Shown: positions 1 to 7,447 of the stretch, in pieces
Layout: every line of letters starts with the position of its first letter
Numbering within the stretch: position 1 is the stretch's first letter
Source of the DNA: Gemmatimonadota bacterium
GTDB taxonomy: Bacteria; Gemmatimonadota; Gemmatimonadetes; Gemmatimonadales; Gemmatimonadaceae
NCBI GenBank assembly: GCA_021324635.1
Contig: JAJPIS010000064.1
Location: 1-51,375, forward strand
Length of the DNA: 51,375 nucleotides
Direction of reading: 5' to 3'
Position numbers and translations under genes: made by a program
Notes under the pieces: model-generated
The model's input: only the letters and a program-made list of their open reading frames with translations
Databases searched by the model: none
What the model was told of the DNA's origin: nothing

Positions 1-299
1 AGGCGCTGCGGTACCGCCCGCCCGACGCGCGCCCCGATGCGCTCCCCGATGCGCGCCCCGAGGCTGATGGGGGACCCAGAGGGGGAGAGGGAGGGGGAGG
101 GGGAGGGGGAGGGAGAGGGCGAGCGCGAGGGCGAGGGGAAGCGGAAGACGGAGGTGAGGGAGAGGATGGGGCGCTCGGGGTCGCCGGCCGGACGGCGGCG
201 GGCGGCCGCGCCACCACACGGTGAAGCGCCGATCGGCGCGGCTCGTCGCCGGCCGCAGGGCTGGCGCGCGTTGATGCCGGCCGGCGATCATACATTTCC
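1..299. other. Gene-free left edge with purine-rich low-complexity tract
   Basis: I see no supportable gene here. From about 69 to 176 the plus strand is almost pure G and A, in GGGGGAG-like units repeated many times. This reads as a glutamate/glycine repeat in one plus frame and as proline/serine or proline/leucine in minus frames, so the open frames here follow from base composition. Runs of four or five Gs separated by one to three bases could form G-quadruplexes on the plus strand. A divergent gene running off the left edge on the minus strand cannot be excluded, but nothing in its translation is recognisable. Confidence 0.6.
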
Positions 300-1196
300 G
301 TGGAGACGCTCCTGTCCATTCCGCCCGCCGCTCCCGACCGAGCGATCGACGGCCCCGATGCCGCCGGCCCAGCCGACGCGCTCGGCCGCGAGCAGCGGCT
401 CGCCGGCTGGCTGCGGGACCGGGGCTCGGTGCTGATCGGCTACAGCGGCGGGGTCGATTCCACCTACCTCGCCTGCATCGCCCTCGACACCCTGGGGCGT
501 GATCGCGTGCTCGCCGTGATCGGGCGAAGCGCGTCGTATCCCGAGGAGCAGTGGCGGGTCGCGCGCGCGGTCGCCGACCGATGGGCGCTACCCGTCCTCG
601 AGATCGATACCGACGAGCTGGCCGATCCCCACTACGCGGCGAACCCGACCAATCGGTGCTATTTCTGCAAGGGGCACCTCTGGGATCGGCTCGTCCCGAT
701 CGCGCGCGCGCGGGGCCTGGCCGCCGTCCTCGACGGAACCAACGCCGATGATCTCTCCGACCACCGGCCGGGTGCGGTCGCGGCGCGGGAGCGCGGAGTG
801 CAGTCGCCGCTCGCGCTGCTCGGTTTCACCAAAGCCGAGATCCGGACCCGGTCGCGCGCGCTCGGGCTCCCCACATCGGGGCAGCCGTCGTCGCCTTGCC
901 TGTCATCGCGCCTCCCGTACGGCACGCCGGTCACTCCAGAGCGGCTGCGCCGCGTGGAGCGGGCCGAGCGTGCGCTCCGGATGCTCGGCGTCACTGGGGA
1001 CCTGCGCGTGCGCGACCACGACGACCTGGCCCGCGTCGAGCTGCCGGCCGGCGGGCTCCAGCAGTGGCTCGTCGCGCCGGCGCGTGACCGCCTGGCCGCG
1101 GCCGTCCGCGATGCCGGGTACGCGCACGTCGCCATCGACCTGGGCGGATTCCGCTCCGGATCGCTCAACGTGCTGGCTGGCGTCCGTGACGGCTGA
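300..1196 (+). CDS. larE: LarE-type ATP-dependent sacrificial sulfur transferase
   Basis: This 298-residue protein belongs to the LarE family of PP-loop ATP pyrophosphatases. In characterised members the enzyme adenylates the carboxylated pyridinium precursor and donates sulfur from its own cysteine while making the nickel-pincer cofactor of lactate racemase. The PP-loop SGGVDS is at residues 49-54, NRCYFC (Cys120, Cys123) follows, and PCLSSRLPYG places Cys200 where the sacrificial or cluster-binding cysteine lies in the family. It starts at GTG; no better in-frame start is visible. No larA, larB or larC is in the window, so the true product may be another sulfurated cofactor. It overlaps the next small ORF by 11 bases. 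Confidence 0.88.
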   Translation: METLLSIPPAAPDRAIDGPDAAGPADALGREQRLAGWLRDRGSVLIGYSGGVDSTYLACIALDTLGRDRVLAVIGRSASYPEEQWRVARAVADRWALPVLEIDTDELADPHYAANPTNRCYFCKGHLWDRLVPIARARGLAAVLDGTNADDLSDHRPGAVAARERGVQSPLALLGFTKAEIRTRSRALGLPTSGQPSSPCLSSRLPYGTPVTPERLRRVERAERALRMLGVTGDLRVRDHDDLARVELPAGGLQQWLVAPARDRLAAAVRDAGYAHVAIDLGGFRSGSLNVLAGVRDG

Positions 1197-1410
1197 GCGT
1201 CCCGCGACACCCCAGGCGGCGGCGCTCGCGCGCGCCCTCGAGCCGCTCGACCTGCACGTCCGGGTCGAAGTCCGTGACCGGCTCGCCGTCCTGCACACAG
1301 CCGGGTCGGAGACCGACGTGCTCGCCGACGGCGCGGTCCGCGGACGGGTCGCGGCCGCCGCCCGCGCGCACGGCTTCACGCACGTGGCCATCGCCGTCGG
1401 GGGCGGCTAG
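1186..1410 (+). CDS. Small protein resembling the LarE C-terminal region
   Basis: A 74-residue ORF starts at a GTG inside the end of larE and overlaps it in another frame. Its second half, with HVRVEVRDRLAVL and then AHGFTHVAIAVGG, lines up by eye with the C-terminal part of the preceding LarE (DLRVRDHDDLARVEL and then DAGYAHVAIDLGG). It therefore looks like a stand-alone copy of the LarE C-terminal subdomain, without the PP-loop or cysteines. It may bind or assist LarE; that is inference. The small size and weak start leave some doubt that it is translated. Confidence 0.5.
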   Translation: MTAERPATPQAAALARALEPLDLHVRVEVRDRLAVLHTAGSETDVLADGAVRGRVAAAARAHGFTHVAIAVGGG

Positions 1411-1414
1411 CCCG

Positions 1415-2086
1415 GTGGGCTGCGCGCGACGACTCGGGTGCCTCGTCGGGCTCGCGGGGCTGGTCGGCCTCGCGTGGGTGACCCGCGACCGGTGGACGCC
1501 CTGGCTCCCGAGTGCCGTCGGCGGCACGGGGTCGGCCGACGCGTCGGGTGGCGGCGCCGCTCCGGTGTGGGGCCTCGTGACGCCCGGCGGAGCATCGCAC
1601 GCCGAGCATCTGATCCTGGGACTCGGGCAACGTCCGTCGCCGCCGTACACGCAGCTCCTCCCGGCGGACTTCGCGGCCTATCTCCTGATGGACATCTCGG
1701 GCCGGATCCCTCCGGCCGCCGACAGCACCCGAGCGGCCATTGTCGACCAGCGGCTCGCCCTCCGGACGGTCGTCGACGTCGACCGCCTGGGCGGACGCGC
1801 CGTCCTCGGTCCGCTGGCGACCGTCATCGGCAAGCGCGAGCCCCTGTCGCTCGCCGGTACGGTCGATGTCGTGCGTCCGGGGGTGGGTGAGTTCCGCGTC
1901 GAGGAATTGCGCATCCACGACCTGCCCGTCCCGTCGGCGCTCATCCCGCAGCTCATCCACCGGATCGAGAATGGCGCCCACCCCCCGGGCATCGCGCAGA
2001 ACGGGCTCCTGCTCAACGTGCCGCCGTACGTCGCCGACATCCGCATCGCGCGCGGACGGGTCGCCGTGTACGGGGCGGCGCCATGA
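1415..2086 (+). CDS. Membrane-anchored protein of unknown function
   Basis: A 223-residue protein whose N-terminus (GCLVGLAGLVGLAWVT) forms one membrane anchor or uncleaved signal, followed by an extracytoplasmic domain rich in beta-strand-like segments. The pattern resembles small lipid-binding or AsmA/YpmS-like exported domains, but I cannot assign a family. The start is GTG five bases after the preceding stop. Its TGA overlaps the ATG of the response regulator gene (ATGA), so the two are probably translationally coupled. Confidence 0.65.
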   Translation: MGCARRLGCLVGLAGLVGLAWVTRDRWTPWLPSAVGGTGSADASGGGAAPVWGLVTPGGASHAEHLILGLGQRPSPPYTQLLPADFAAYLLMDISGRIPPAADSTRAAIVDQRLALRTVVDVDRLGGRAVLGPLATVIGKREPLSLAGTVDVVRPGVGEFRVEELRIHDLPVPSALIPQLIHRIENGAHPPGIAQNGLLLNVPPYVADIRIARGRVAVYGAAP

Positions 2087-3450
2087 GTCGCCGCGTGCTC
2101 GTGGTCGACGACGAGCCCGGCATCCGGGGCGCCCTCGGCCAACTGTTGGAGTACGAGGGCTACGAGGTGCGGACGGCCGTCAATGCCGCCGACGCGCTGG
2201 CGCTCGTCGGATCCTGGCGCCCCCATCTCGTCTTCCTCGACGTCAAGATGGCCGGCATGGACGGCCTCGAGGCACTCAAGCGGATCCGCGAGTCCGATCG
2301 GTCGGTGACCGTGGTGATGATCAGCGGCCATGCGACGATCCAGACCGCCGTCGAGGCGACCCAACTCGGGGCCTACGACATCCTGGAGAAGCCCCTCGAT
2401 ACCGATCGCATCCTCGTTACGCTGCGCAACGCGCTCCAGCACCTGGCGCTCTACGAGGAGAACAGCCGGCTCCGCGAGTCGATCGAGTCCCGCTACGAGA
2501 TCGTCGGGAAGTCGTATCCAATCCGAGCGCTGATCGACCGCATCGACAAAGTCGCCGCCACGCCGGCCCGTGTCCTGATCACGGGCGAGAACGGCACCGG
2601 AAAGGAGCTCGTCGCGCGCGCGATCCACCGCCAGTCGCCGCGCCGCGACAAGCCGTTCGTCGAGGTCAACTGCGCCGCGATCCCCGGCGAGTTGATCGAG
2701 AGCGAGCTGTTCGGCCACATGCGCGGGTCCTTCACGGGGGCAGTCGCCGATCGCGCCGGGAAGTTCGAGCAGGCCCACGGCGGAACCCTCTTCCTCGACG
2801 AAGTCGGTGACATGAGTGCCGCCACCCAGGCCAAGGTCCTGCGTGTCCTTCAGGACGGCGTCGTCACCCGGATCGGAGGCTCGAAGCCCATCTCGGTCGA
2901 CGTCCGCGTGCTCGCGGCAACCAACAAGGCGCTCGACGCCGAGATCGCTGCCGGTCGCTTCCGCGAGGATCTGTACTATCGCCTCAACGTCGTTCCGATC
3001 GCCGTGCCGCCGCTCCGTGAGCGGCGGGAGGATATCCCGCTGCTCGTCGGGCACTTCCTGGCGACCGTCGCCGCTCGCGACGGGATCGCGCCTCGCGGCA
3101 TCACGCCCGACGCGGTCGCGACCCTCGCGGCCCTCGAGTGGCCGGGAAACGTGCGCGAGCTGCGGAACACCATCGAGCGGCTTCTCATCCTCGCTCCCGG
3201 CCCGTCGATCACCGCGGCCGACGTCGAGCGCCTGGCCGGCCGGCGCCCGGCCGAGGATGGCGCGGGCATCGGCGATCTCGCCGCGTGCACGACCTTCGAG
3301 GAGTTCAAGGCGCAGGCCGAGCGCGGCTTTCTCCTCGTCAAGCTCCGCGGCTACGACTGGAACGTCTCCGAGACCGCCCGGGCCCTCGACATGCCCCGGT
3401 CCAACCTCTACAAGAAGATCGAACGCTATGGCCTCACCCGTGAGCACTGA
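2083..3450 (+). CDS. NtrC-family sigma-54-dependent response regulator
   Basis: This 455-residue protein has the full NtrC/NtrX architecture. The receiver domain has phospho-acceptor Asp53 in FLDVKM and Lys103 in EKPLD. The AAA+ domain has Walker A GENGTGKE at 168-175 and Walker B LFLDE near 236-240. A Fis-type helix-turn-helix ends in SNLYKKIERYGL, a tail often seen in NtrX. It would activate RNA polymerase carrying sigma-54 using ATP hydrolysis. The sigma-54-contacting loop reads GSFTGA (215-220) instead of the usual GAFTGA. No partner histidine kinase is adjacent, so its signal is unknown. Confidence 0.93.
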   Translation: MSRRVLVVDDEPGIRGALGQLLEYEGYEVRTAVNAADALALVGSWRPHLVFLDVKMAGMDGLEALKRIRESDRSVTVVMISGHATIQTAVEATQLGAYDILEKPLDTDRILVTLRNALQHLALYEENSRLRESIESRYEIVGKSYPIRALIDRIDKVAATPARVLITGENGTGKELVARAIHRQSPRRDKPFVEVNCAAIPGELIESELFGHMRGSFTGAVADRAGKFEQAHGGTLFLDEVGDMSAATQAKVLRVLQDGVVTRIGGSKPISVDVRVLAATNKALDAEIAAGRFREDLYYRLNVVPIAVPPLRERREDIPLLVGHFLATVAARDGIAPRGITPDAVATLAALEWPGNVRELRNTIERLLILAPGPSITAADVERLAGRRPAEDGAGIGDLAACTTFEEFKAQAERGFLLVKLRGYDWNVSETARALDMPRSNLYKKIERYGLTREH

Positions 3451-5008
3451 GTCCGGCACGGCGCGCTCCGCGCCACCCGCCGCGCCGCCCGCCGCGCCAC
3501 CCATCGCCGGCGCGCGGGTCTTCCACAACTTCATCGCCGGCCAGTGGACTGCCGCCGCGAGCGGCGCGACGTTCGCCGACGTCAACCCCGCCGACACCTC
3601 CGATCTCATCGGCACCTTCCCGCGGTCCGGGCCCGAAGACGTGGAGCGGGCCGTCCGATCGGCGCAGCGCGGGTTCGCCCGGTGGAGCCGCACGCCGGCG
3701 CCGGTGCGAGGCGACGTGCTCCGCCGGGTCGGCGACCTGCTCGTCGCCCGCAAGGACGAGATCGCCGATCTCATGACCCGCGAGATGGGGAAGCCGCTCG
3801 CCGAGACGCGCGGCGATGTGCAGGAAGGGATCGACACCGCATACTACGCCGCGACCGTCGGCCGGCAGCTCGCGGGCCGGACGGTGCCGAGCGAGTTGCG
3901 CGCCAAGTGGGCGATGAGCTACCGGCGCCCGATCGGCGTCTGCGGCATCATCACGCCGTTCAACTTCCCGCTCGCGATCCCGACCTGGAAGATGTTTCCG
4001 GCGCTCGTGTGCGGGAACGCGTGCGTCTTCAAGCCGGCGGAGGATGTGCCGCACACCGCGACCGTGTTCGTCGAGATCCTGCTCGAGGCCGGACTGCCCC
4101 CGGACGTCGTGCAGCTCGTCCACGGCGAGGGCGACGTCGGCGCCGCGATCGTCGCGCATCCGGACGTCCCGGTGGTGTCGTTCACCGGCTCGACCGAGAC
4201 CGGCCGGTCGATCGGTGAAGTGTGCGGGCGGATGCACAAGCGGCTGTCGCTCGAGATGGGCGGCAAGAACGCGCAGATCGTCCTGGACGATGCCGACCTG
4301 GATCTCGCGCTCGACGGCGTGCTCTGGGGAGCCTTCGGCACGACCGGCCAGCGGTGCACGGCGACCTCGCGTCTCATCCTCCAGCGCGGGGTCCACGACA
4401 CCCTGCTCGCCCGCCTCGTCGAGCGCGCCGCCGGGCTCCGCCTCGGCGACGGCCGGCGGGAGGGGACGGACGTGGGCCCGCTCATTCACGACGCCGCCCG
4501 CCGGAAGGTCGAGGAGTACGTCGCGATCGGGCGCGCCGAGGGCGCGCAGCTCGTCGCCGGCGGCGCCCGCGCGACCGGCGGCGCGCTGGACCGCGGCTTC
4601 TTCTTTCAGCCGACCATCTTCGCCAACGTCCGCGCCGGCGCTCGCCTCGAGCAGGAGGAGATCTTCGGCCCGGTGCTGTCGGTGATCCGGGTCGACACCG
4701 TGGATGAGGCGTTCGCCGTCAACAACGATGTCCGGTACGGGCTCTCCTCGTCGGTCTACACCCGCGACGTCACGGTCTCCTTCCGTGCCCTCTCGGAACT
4801 CGACACCGGCATCACGTACATCAATGCACCGACGATCGGCGCCGAAGCGCATCTCCCGTTCGGCGGGGTGAAGCAGACCGGGAACGGACATCGTGAGGGT
4901 GGATGGGAGGTCTACGACTTCTACTCGGAGACCAAGGTCGGGTATGTCGATTTCTCCGGCACGCTCCAGCGGGCGCAGATCGATACCTATCTCGGGACTC
5001 CGGACTGA
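3428..5008 (+). CDS. NAD(P)+-dependent aldehyde dehydrogenase family protein
   Basis: An aldehyde dehydrogenase that oxidises an aldehyde to its carboxylate with NAD(P)+. The general base is Glu276 in LEMGGKN, the catalytic nucleophile is Cys310 in GQRCTA, and the cofactor-site loop is FTGSTETG. The C-terminal part with GAEAHLPFGGVKQTG resembles semialdehyde dehydrogenases such as alpha-ketoglutaric-semialdehyde enzymes, but the substrate cannot be fixed from sequence. From the ATG the protein has 526 residues, including an Ala/Pro-rich N-terminal extension of about 30; a GTG at 3440 is an alternative start. It overlaps the response regulator gene by 23 bases. Confidence 0.9.
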   Translation: MASPVSTESGTARSAPPAAPPAAPPIAGARVFHNFIAGQWTAAASGATFADVNPADTSDLIGTFPRSGPEDVERAVRSAQRGFARWSRTPAPVRGDVLRRVGDLLVARKDEIADLMTREMGKPLAETRGDVQEGIDTAYYAATVGRQLAGRTVPSELRAKWAMSYRRPIGVCGIITPFNFPLAIPTWKMFPALVCGNACVFKPAEDVPHTATVFVEILLEAGLPPDVVQLVHGEGDVGAAIVAHPDVPVVSFTGSTETGRSIGEVCGRMHKRLSLEMGGKNAQIVLDDADLDLALDGVLWGAFGTTGQRCTATSRLILQRGVHDTLLARLVERAAGLRLGDGRREGTDVGPLIHDAARRKVEEYVAIGRAEGAQLVAGGARATGGALDRGFFFQPTIFANVRAGARLEQEEIFGPVLSVIRVDTVDEAFAVNNDVRYGLSSSVYTRDVTVSFRALSELDTGITYINAPTIGAEAHLPFGGVKQTGNGHREGGWEVYDFYSETKVGYVDFSGTLQRAQIDTYLGTPD

Positions 5009-5079
5009 TCCCGCGCGGCGGCCGATCGCGTCGGCGATGGGGCAGGGAGGCGGACGCCGTCGTCGCGGCGAGCGCCGCC

Positions 5080-5107
5080 TTGCCAGGCTCTGGAGGCTCG
5101 GATTAAT
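5080..5107 (+). promoter_or_regulatory. Candidate sigma-70-type promoter upstream of lepB
   Basis: TTGCCA (5080-5085) and ATTAAT (5102-5107) are separated by 16 bases, 18 bases before the lepB GTG. This is the only gap in the 3428-14473 gene run with such a match, so it may start the lepB-sigma-yajQ-rimO transcript. The -10 hexamer matches consensus at four of six positions. Confidence 0.4.
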
Positions 5108-5125
5108 TCCGCGGATGGAGGTGAC

Positions 5126-5914
5126 GTGACCGACCGCGCGCGGGTCGATTCGATCCCGGCGCCCGGGGCGCCGGATTACTCGCCGGAGCGGCGCCAGGTC
5201 GCGCTTCGGCGGGTGAACCGGCGGGGGTTCCGGTGGCGGCTGCTCCGCGACTGGGCGCAGTCGTTCGTGATCGCGGTCGCGCTGTTCGCCGTCCTCCACG
5301 CGTTCTTCGTCGAGGGGGTGCGCATCCCCTCCGGGAGCATGGAGCGGACGCTCCTGATCGGCGATTTCCTCCTCGTCAACAAGCTGGCGTACGGGGCGGA
5401 GGTGCCGTTCACCAACCACCGCCTGCCCGCGCTCGAGCACCCGCAGCGGGGAGACATCATCGTGTTCCGGCCGCCCAAGGACCCGTCGACGCTCTACATC
5501 AAGCGGATCGCGGGCGTCCCCGGCGATACGCTGGCGATGCGGGACGGCGTGCTGCTGATCGACGGACGGGCCCAGGCCGAGCCCTACGCCACCCATAGCG
5601 ACACGTCGGCGGACCCGGCGCCCGAGGAGTTTCGCTGGCAGCGCGGCTATCTCGTGCCGCAGGGAAGCGTCGAGGACGGGGACCATCCGTCCCGAAACAA
5701 CTGGGGGCCGCTGGTCGTCCCAGAGCAGAGTTACTTCGTGCTCGGCGACAACCGCGATAACTCGCTGGACAGCCGCTATTGGGGGTTCGTCCCGGCGAGA
5801 TCGATCGAGGGCCGCCCGATTTTCGTGTACTACAGCTACGAGCCGGATACGACCGGGCGGTTCCCGCTGCTGACACACGTGCGGTGGCACCGGATTGGCG
5901 AACGGGTGGAGTAA
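5126..5914 (+). CDS. lepB: Signal peptidase I
   Basis: Type I signal peptidase, which releases exported proteins from the inner membrane by cutting their signal peptides with a Ser/Lys dyad. In this 262-residue protein one membrane helix (about residues 45-62) precedes the catalytic PSGSMERTL box (Ser71), and Lys126 lies in LYIKRIAG. The later conserved segment GDNRDNSLDSRYWG is intact. The GTG start has GGAGG about five bases upstream; a longer start is not supported. A 117-base gap with a candidate promoter precedes it. Confidence 0.96.
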   Translation: MTDRARVDSIPAPGAPDYSPERRQVALRRVNRRGFRWRLLRDWAQSFVIAVALFAVLHAFFVEGVRIPSGSMERTLLIGDFLLVNKLAYGAEVPFTNHRLPALEHPQRGDIIVFRPPKDPSTLYIKRIAGVPGDTLAMRDGVLLIDGRAQAEPYATHSDTSADPAPEEFRWQRGYLVPQGSVEDGDHPSRNNWGPLVVPEQSYFVLGDNRDNSLDSRYWGFVPARSIEGRPIFVYYSYEPDTTGRFPLLTHVRWHRIGERVE

Positions 5915-5975
5915 GGCACGCGTGCGGACGGGCATCCCGACACGGCAACCCGGGCAGCAAGGAGCGGCCAGCGGC

Positions 5976-6833
5976 ATGGCAGCGGCGAAGAGCAAGAAGG
6001 CGTCCTACGAAGAGGGCTCGCTCGATCAGTACCTCCGCGACATCAGCGCCTACCCGCTGATCACGCGCGAGGATGAGATCGAGCTCGCCAAGCGCATCCG
6101 GGCCGACGATCAGGAGGCCCTGGACACGCTCGTTCGCTCCAACCTGCGGTTCGTCGTGTCGGTGGCCAAGAAGTATCAGAACCAGGGCGTCGCCCTGTCG
6201 GATCTGATCAACGAGGGCAACCTCGGTCTCATTCGCGCCGCCCACAAGTTCGACGAGACCAAGGGCATCAAGTTCATCTCCTACGCCGTCTGGTGGATCC
6301 GGCAGGCGATCCTCCAGGCGCTCGCCGAGCAGTCGCGAATCGTGCGTGTTCCCCTCAATCGGGCCGGGACACTCCACCGGATCGGGAAGCGCGCCAGCAC
6401 CCTGCTCCAGGAGCTCGGACGGGAGCCGACTCACGAGGAGATCGCCGAAGGGATGGACATCACGGAGGAGGAGGTCGCGAAGACGATGTCGATCTCGCAG
6501 ACCCACCTCTCCCTCGATGCGCCACTCGCGCCCGGCGAGGACAACCGCCTGCTCGACTACCTGGCCGACACGATCAACCCGACGCCGGACGAGCAGACGT
6601 TCGAGAAGGCGCTCACCGAGACGGTCGAGGAGGCGCTTGCCGGCCTCAAGGAGCGCGAGTCGAAGATCCTGCGGCTCTACTTCGGCCTCGACGGCGAGGA
6701 ACCGATGACGCTGGAGCAGATCGGGTCGCTCATGGGCATCACGCGCGAGCGCGTGCGCCAGATCAAGGAGAAGGCCCTGTCGCGCCTTCGGCACGTGAGC
6801 CGGGCCCGCGCCCTGGAGTCGTACCTCGGTTGA
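5976..6833 (+). CDS. rpoD: RNA polymerase primary-type sigma factor (RpoD/SigA family)
   Basis: A 285-residue sigma-70 family protein with regions 1.2, 2, 3 and 4 but no region 1.1, the short form typical of Bacteroidota-like primary sigma factors. Region 2 is near-canonical (SNLRFVVSVAKKYQNQG, LIQ-type LINEGNLGLIRA, FDETKGIKFISYAVWWIRQAI), and region 4 has the helix-turn-helix TLEQIGSLMGITRERVRQIK. It directs core polymerase to -10/-35 promoters. ATG 5976 is chosen because AAGGAG lies about 11 bases upstream and family proteins begin with this type of Lys-rich N-terminus. It may be the housekeeping sigma or a close paralogue; the window alone cannot decide. Confidence 0.93.
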   Translation: MAAAKSKKASYEEGSLDQYLRDISAYPLITREDEIELAKRIRADDQEALDTLVRSNLRFVVSVAKKYQNQGVALSDLINEGNLGLIRAAHKFDETKGIKFISYAVWWIRQAILQALAEQSRIVRVPLNRAGTLHRIGKRASTLLQELGREPTHEEIAEGMDITEEEVAKTMSISQTHLSLDAPLAPGEDNRLLDYLADTINPTPDEQTFEKALTETVEEALAGLKERESKILRLYFGLDGEEPMTLEQIGSLMGITRERVRQIKEKALSRLRHVSRARALESYLG

Positions 6834-6861
6834 CGGCCGTACTCCCCTTTCGCGAGAGACC

Positions 6862-7362
6862 GTGCCCGCTGCCAGTTCCTTCGACGTGACCACCGGGGTC
6901 GACCTCCAGGAGGTCGACAATGCGGTCAATCAGGCGCAGAAGGAGATCGCGCAGCGCTACGACTTCAAGGGCTCCAAGGCGGCCATCGAGTTCAACCGGG
7001 TCGGCGGCACGCTCGTGCTCACGGCGGACGACGACTTCCGGATGCGCGCCCTGTTCGACGTGCTCCAGCAGAAGCTCATCAAGCGCGCCGTGCCGGTGAA
7101 GAACCTCACCATCGGCGACGTCGAACCCGCGGGTGGCGACACGGTCCGCCGCGAGATCACGCTCAAGACGGCCCTCGACGGCGAGACCGCCAAGAAGGTC
7201 GTGGCCGCGATCAAGGACGCCAGGATGAAGAAGGTGCAGGCGTCCATCCAGGGCGATCAGGTGCGGGTGACGTCGCCCTCGCGCGATGAGCTGCAAGAGG
7301 TGATCGCGCTCCTGCGCGCCCGCGACTTCGGCGTGGAGCTGAAGTTCGGGAACTATCGGTAA
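6862..7362 (+). CDS. yajQ: YajQ-family nucleotide-binding protein
   Basis: A 166-residue member of the YajQ family (two ferredoxin-like half domains). The family binds nucleotides, and the Xanthomonas and Pseudomonas members bind cyclic di-GMP. Hallmarks are SSFDVTTGVDLQEVDNAVNQ at the N-terminus (one residue replaced relative to the usual SFDIVS opening), RYDFKGSK, LTADDDFRM and the C-terminal FGVELKFGNYR. Full length for the family. The start is GTG 28 bases after the sigma factor gene, with a possible Shine-Dalgarno-like GCGAGAG upstream. Probably in the lepB-hemL transcript. Confidence 0.95.
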   Translation: MPAASSFDVTTGVDLQEVDNAVNQAQKEIAQRYDFKGSKAAIEFNRVGGTLVLTADDDFRMRALFDVLQQKLIKRAVPVKNLTIGDVEPAGGDTVRREITLKTALDGETAKKVVAAIKDARMKKVQASIQGDQVRVTSPSRDELQEVIALLRARDFGVELKFGNYR

Positions 7363-7447
7363 GCTCCGCCCCCACGCGACCGCGGCCGCGCGCTCTGACG
7401 CCGAGACTCCGTTGAGGCGCGCTGCCGGCACGGCTACCTTTCGCGCC

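Noticed and set aside
37-435. 132-residue plus-strand ORF starting with a Glu/Gly repeat
   Set aside because: It covers the purine tract and overlaps the true LarE frame; it has no recognisable domain and its repeat follows from base composition.
1678-3837. 719-residue minus-strand open frame opposite the response regulator
   Set aside because: Antisense to an intact NtrC-type gene and without motifs.
3434-5995. 853-residue minus-strand open frame over the dehydrogenase and lepB genes
   Set aside because: Shadow frame of GC-rich codons opposite two clear genes; no family motifs.
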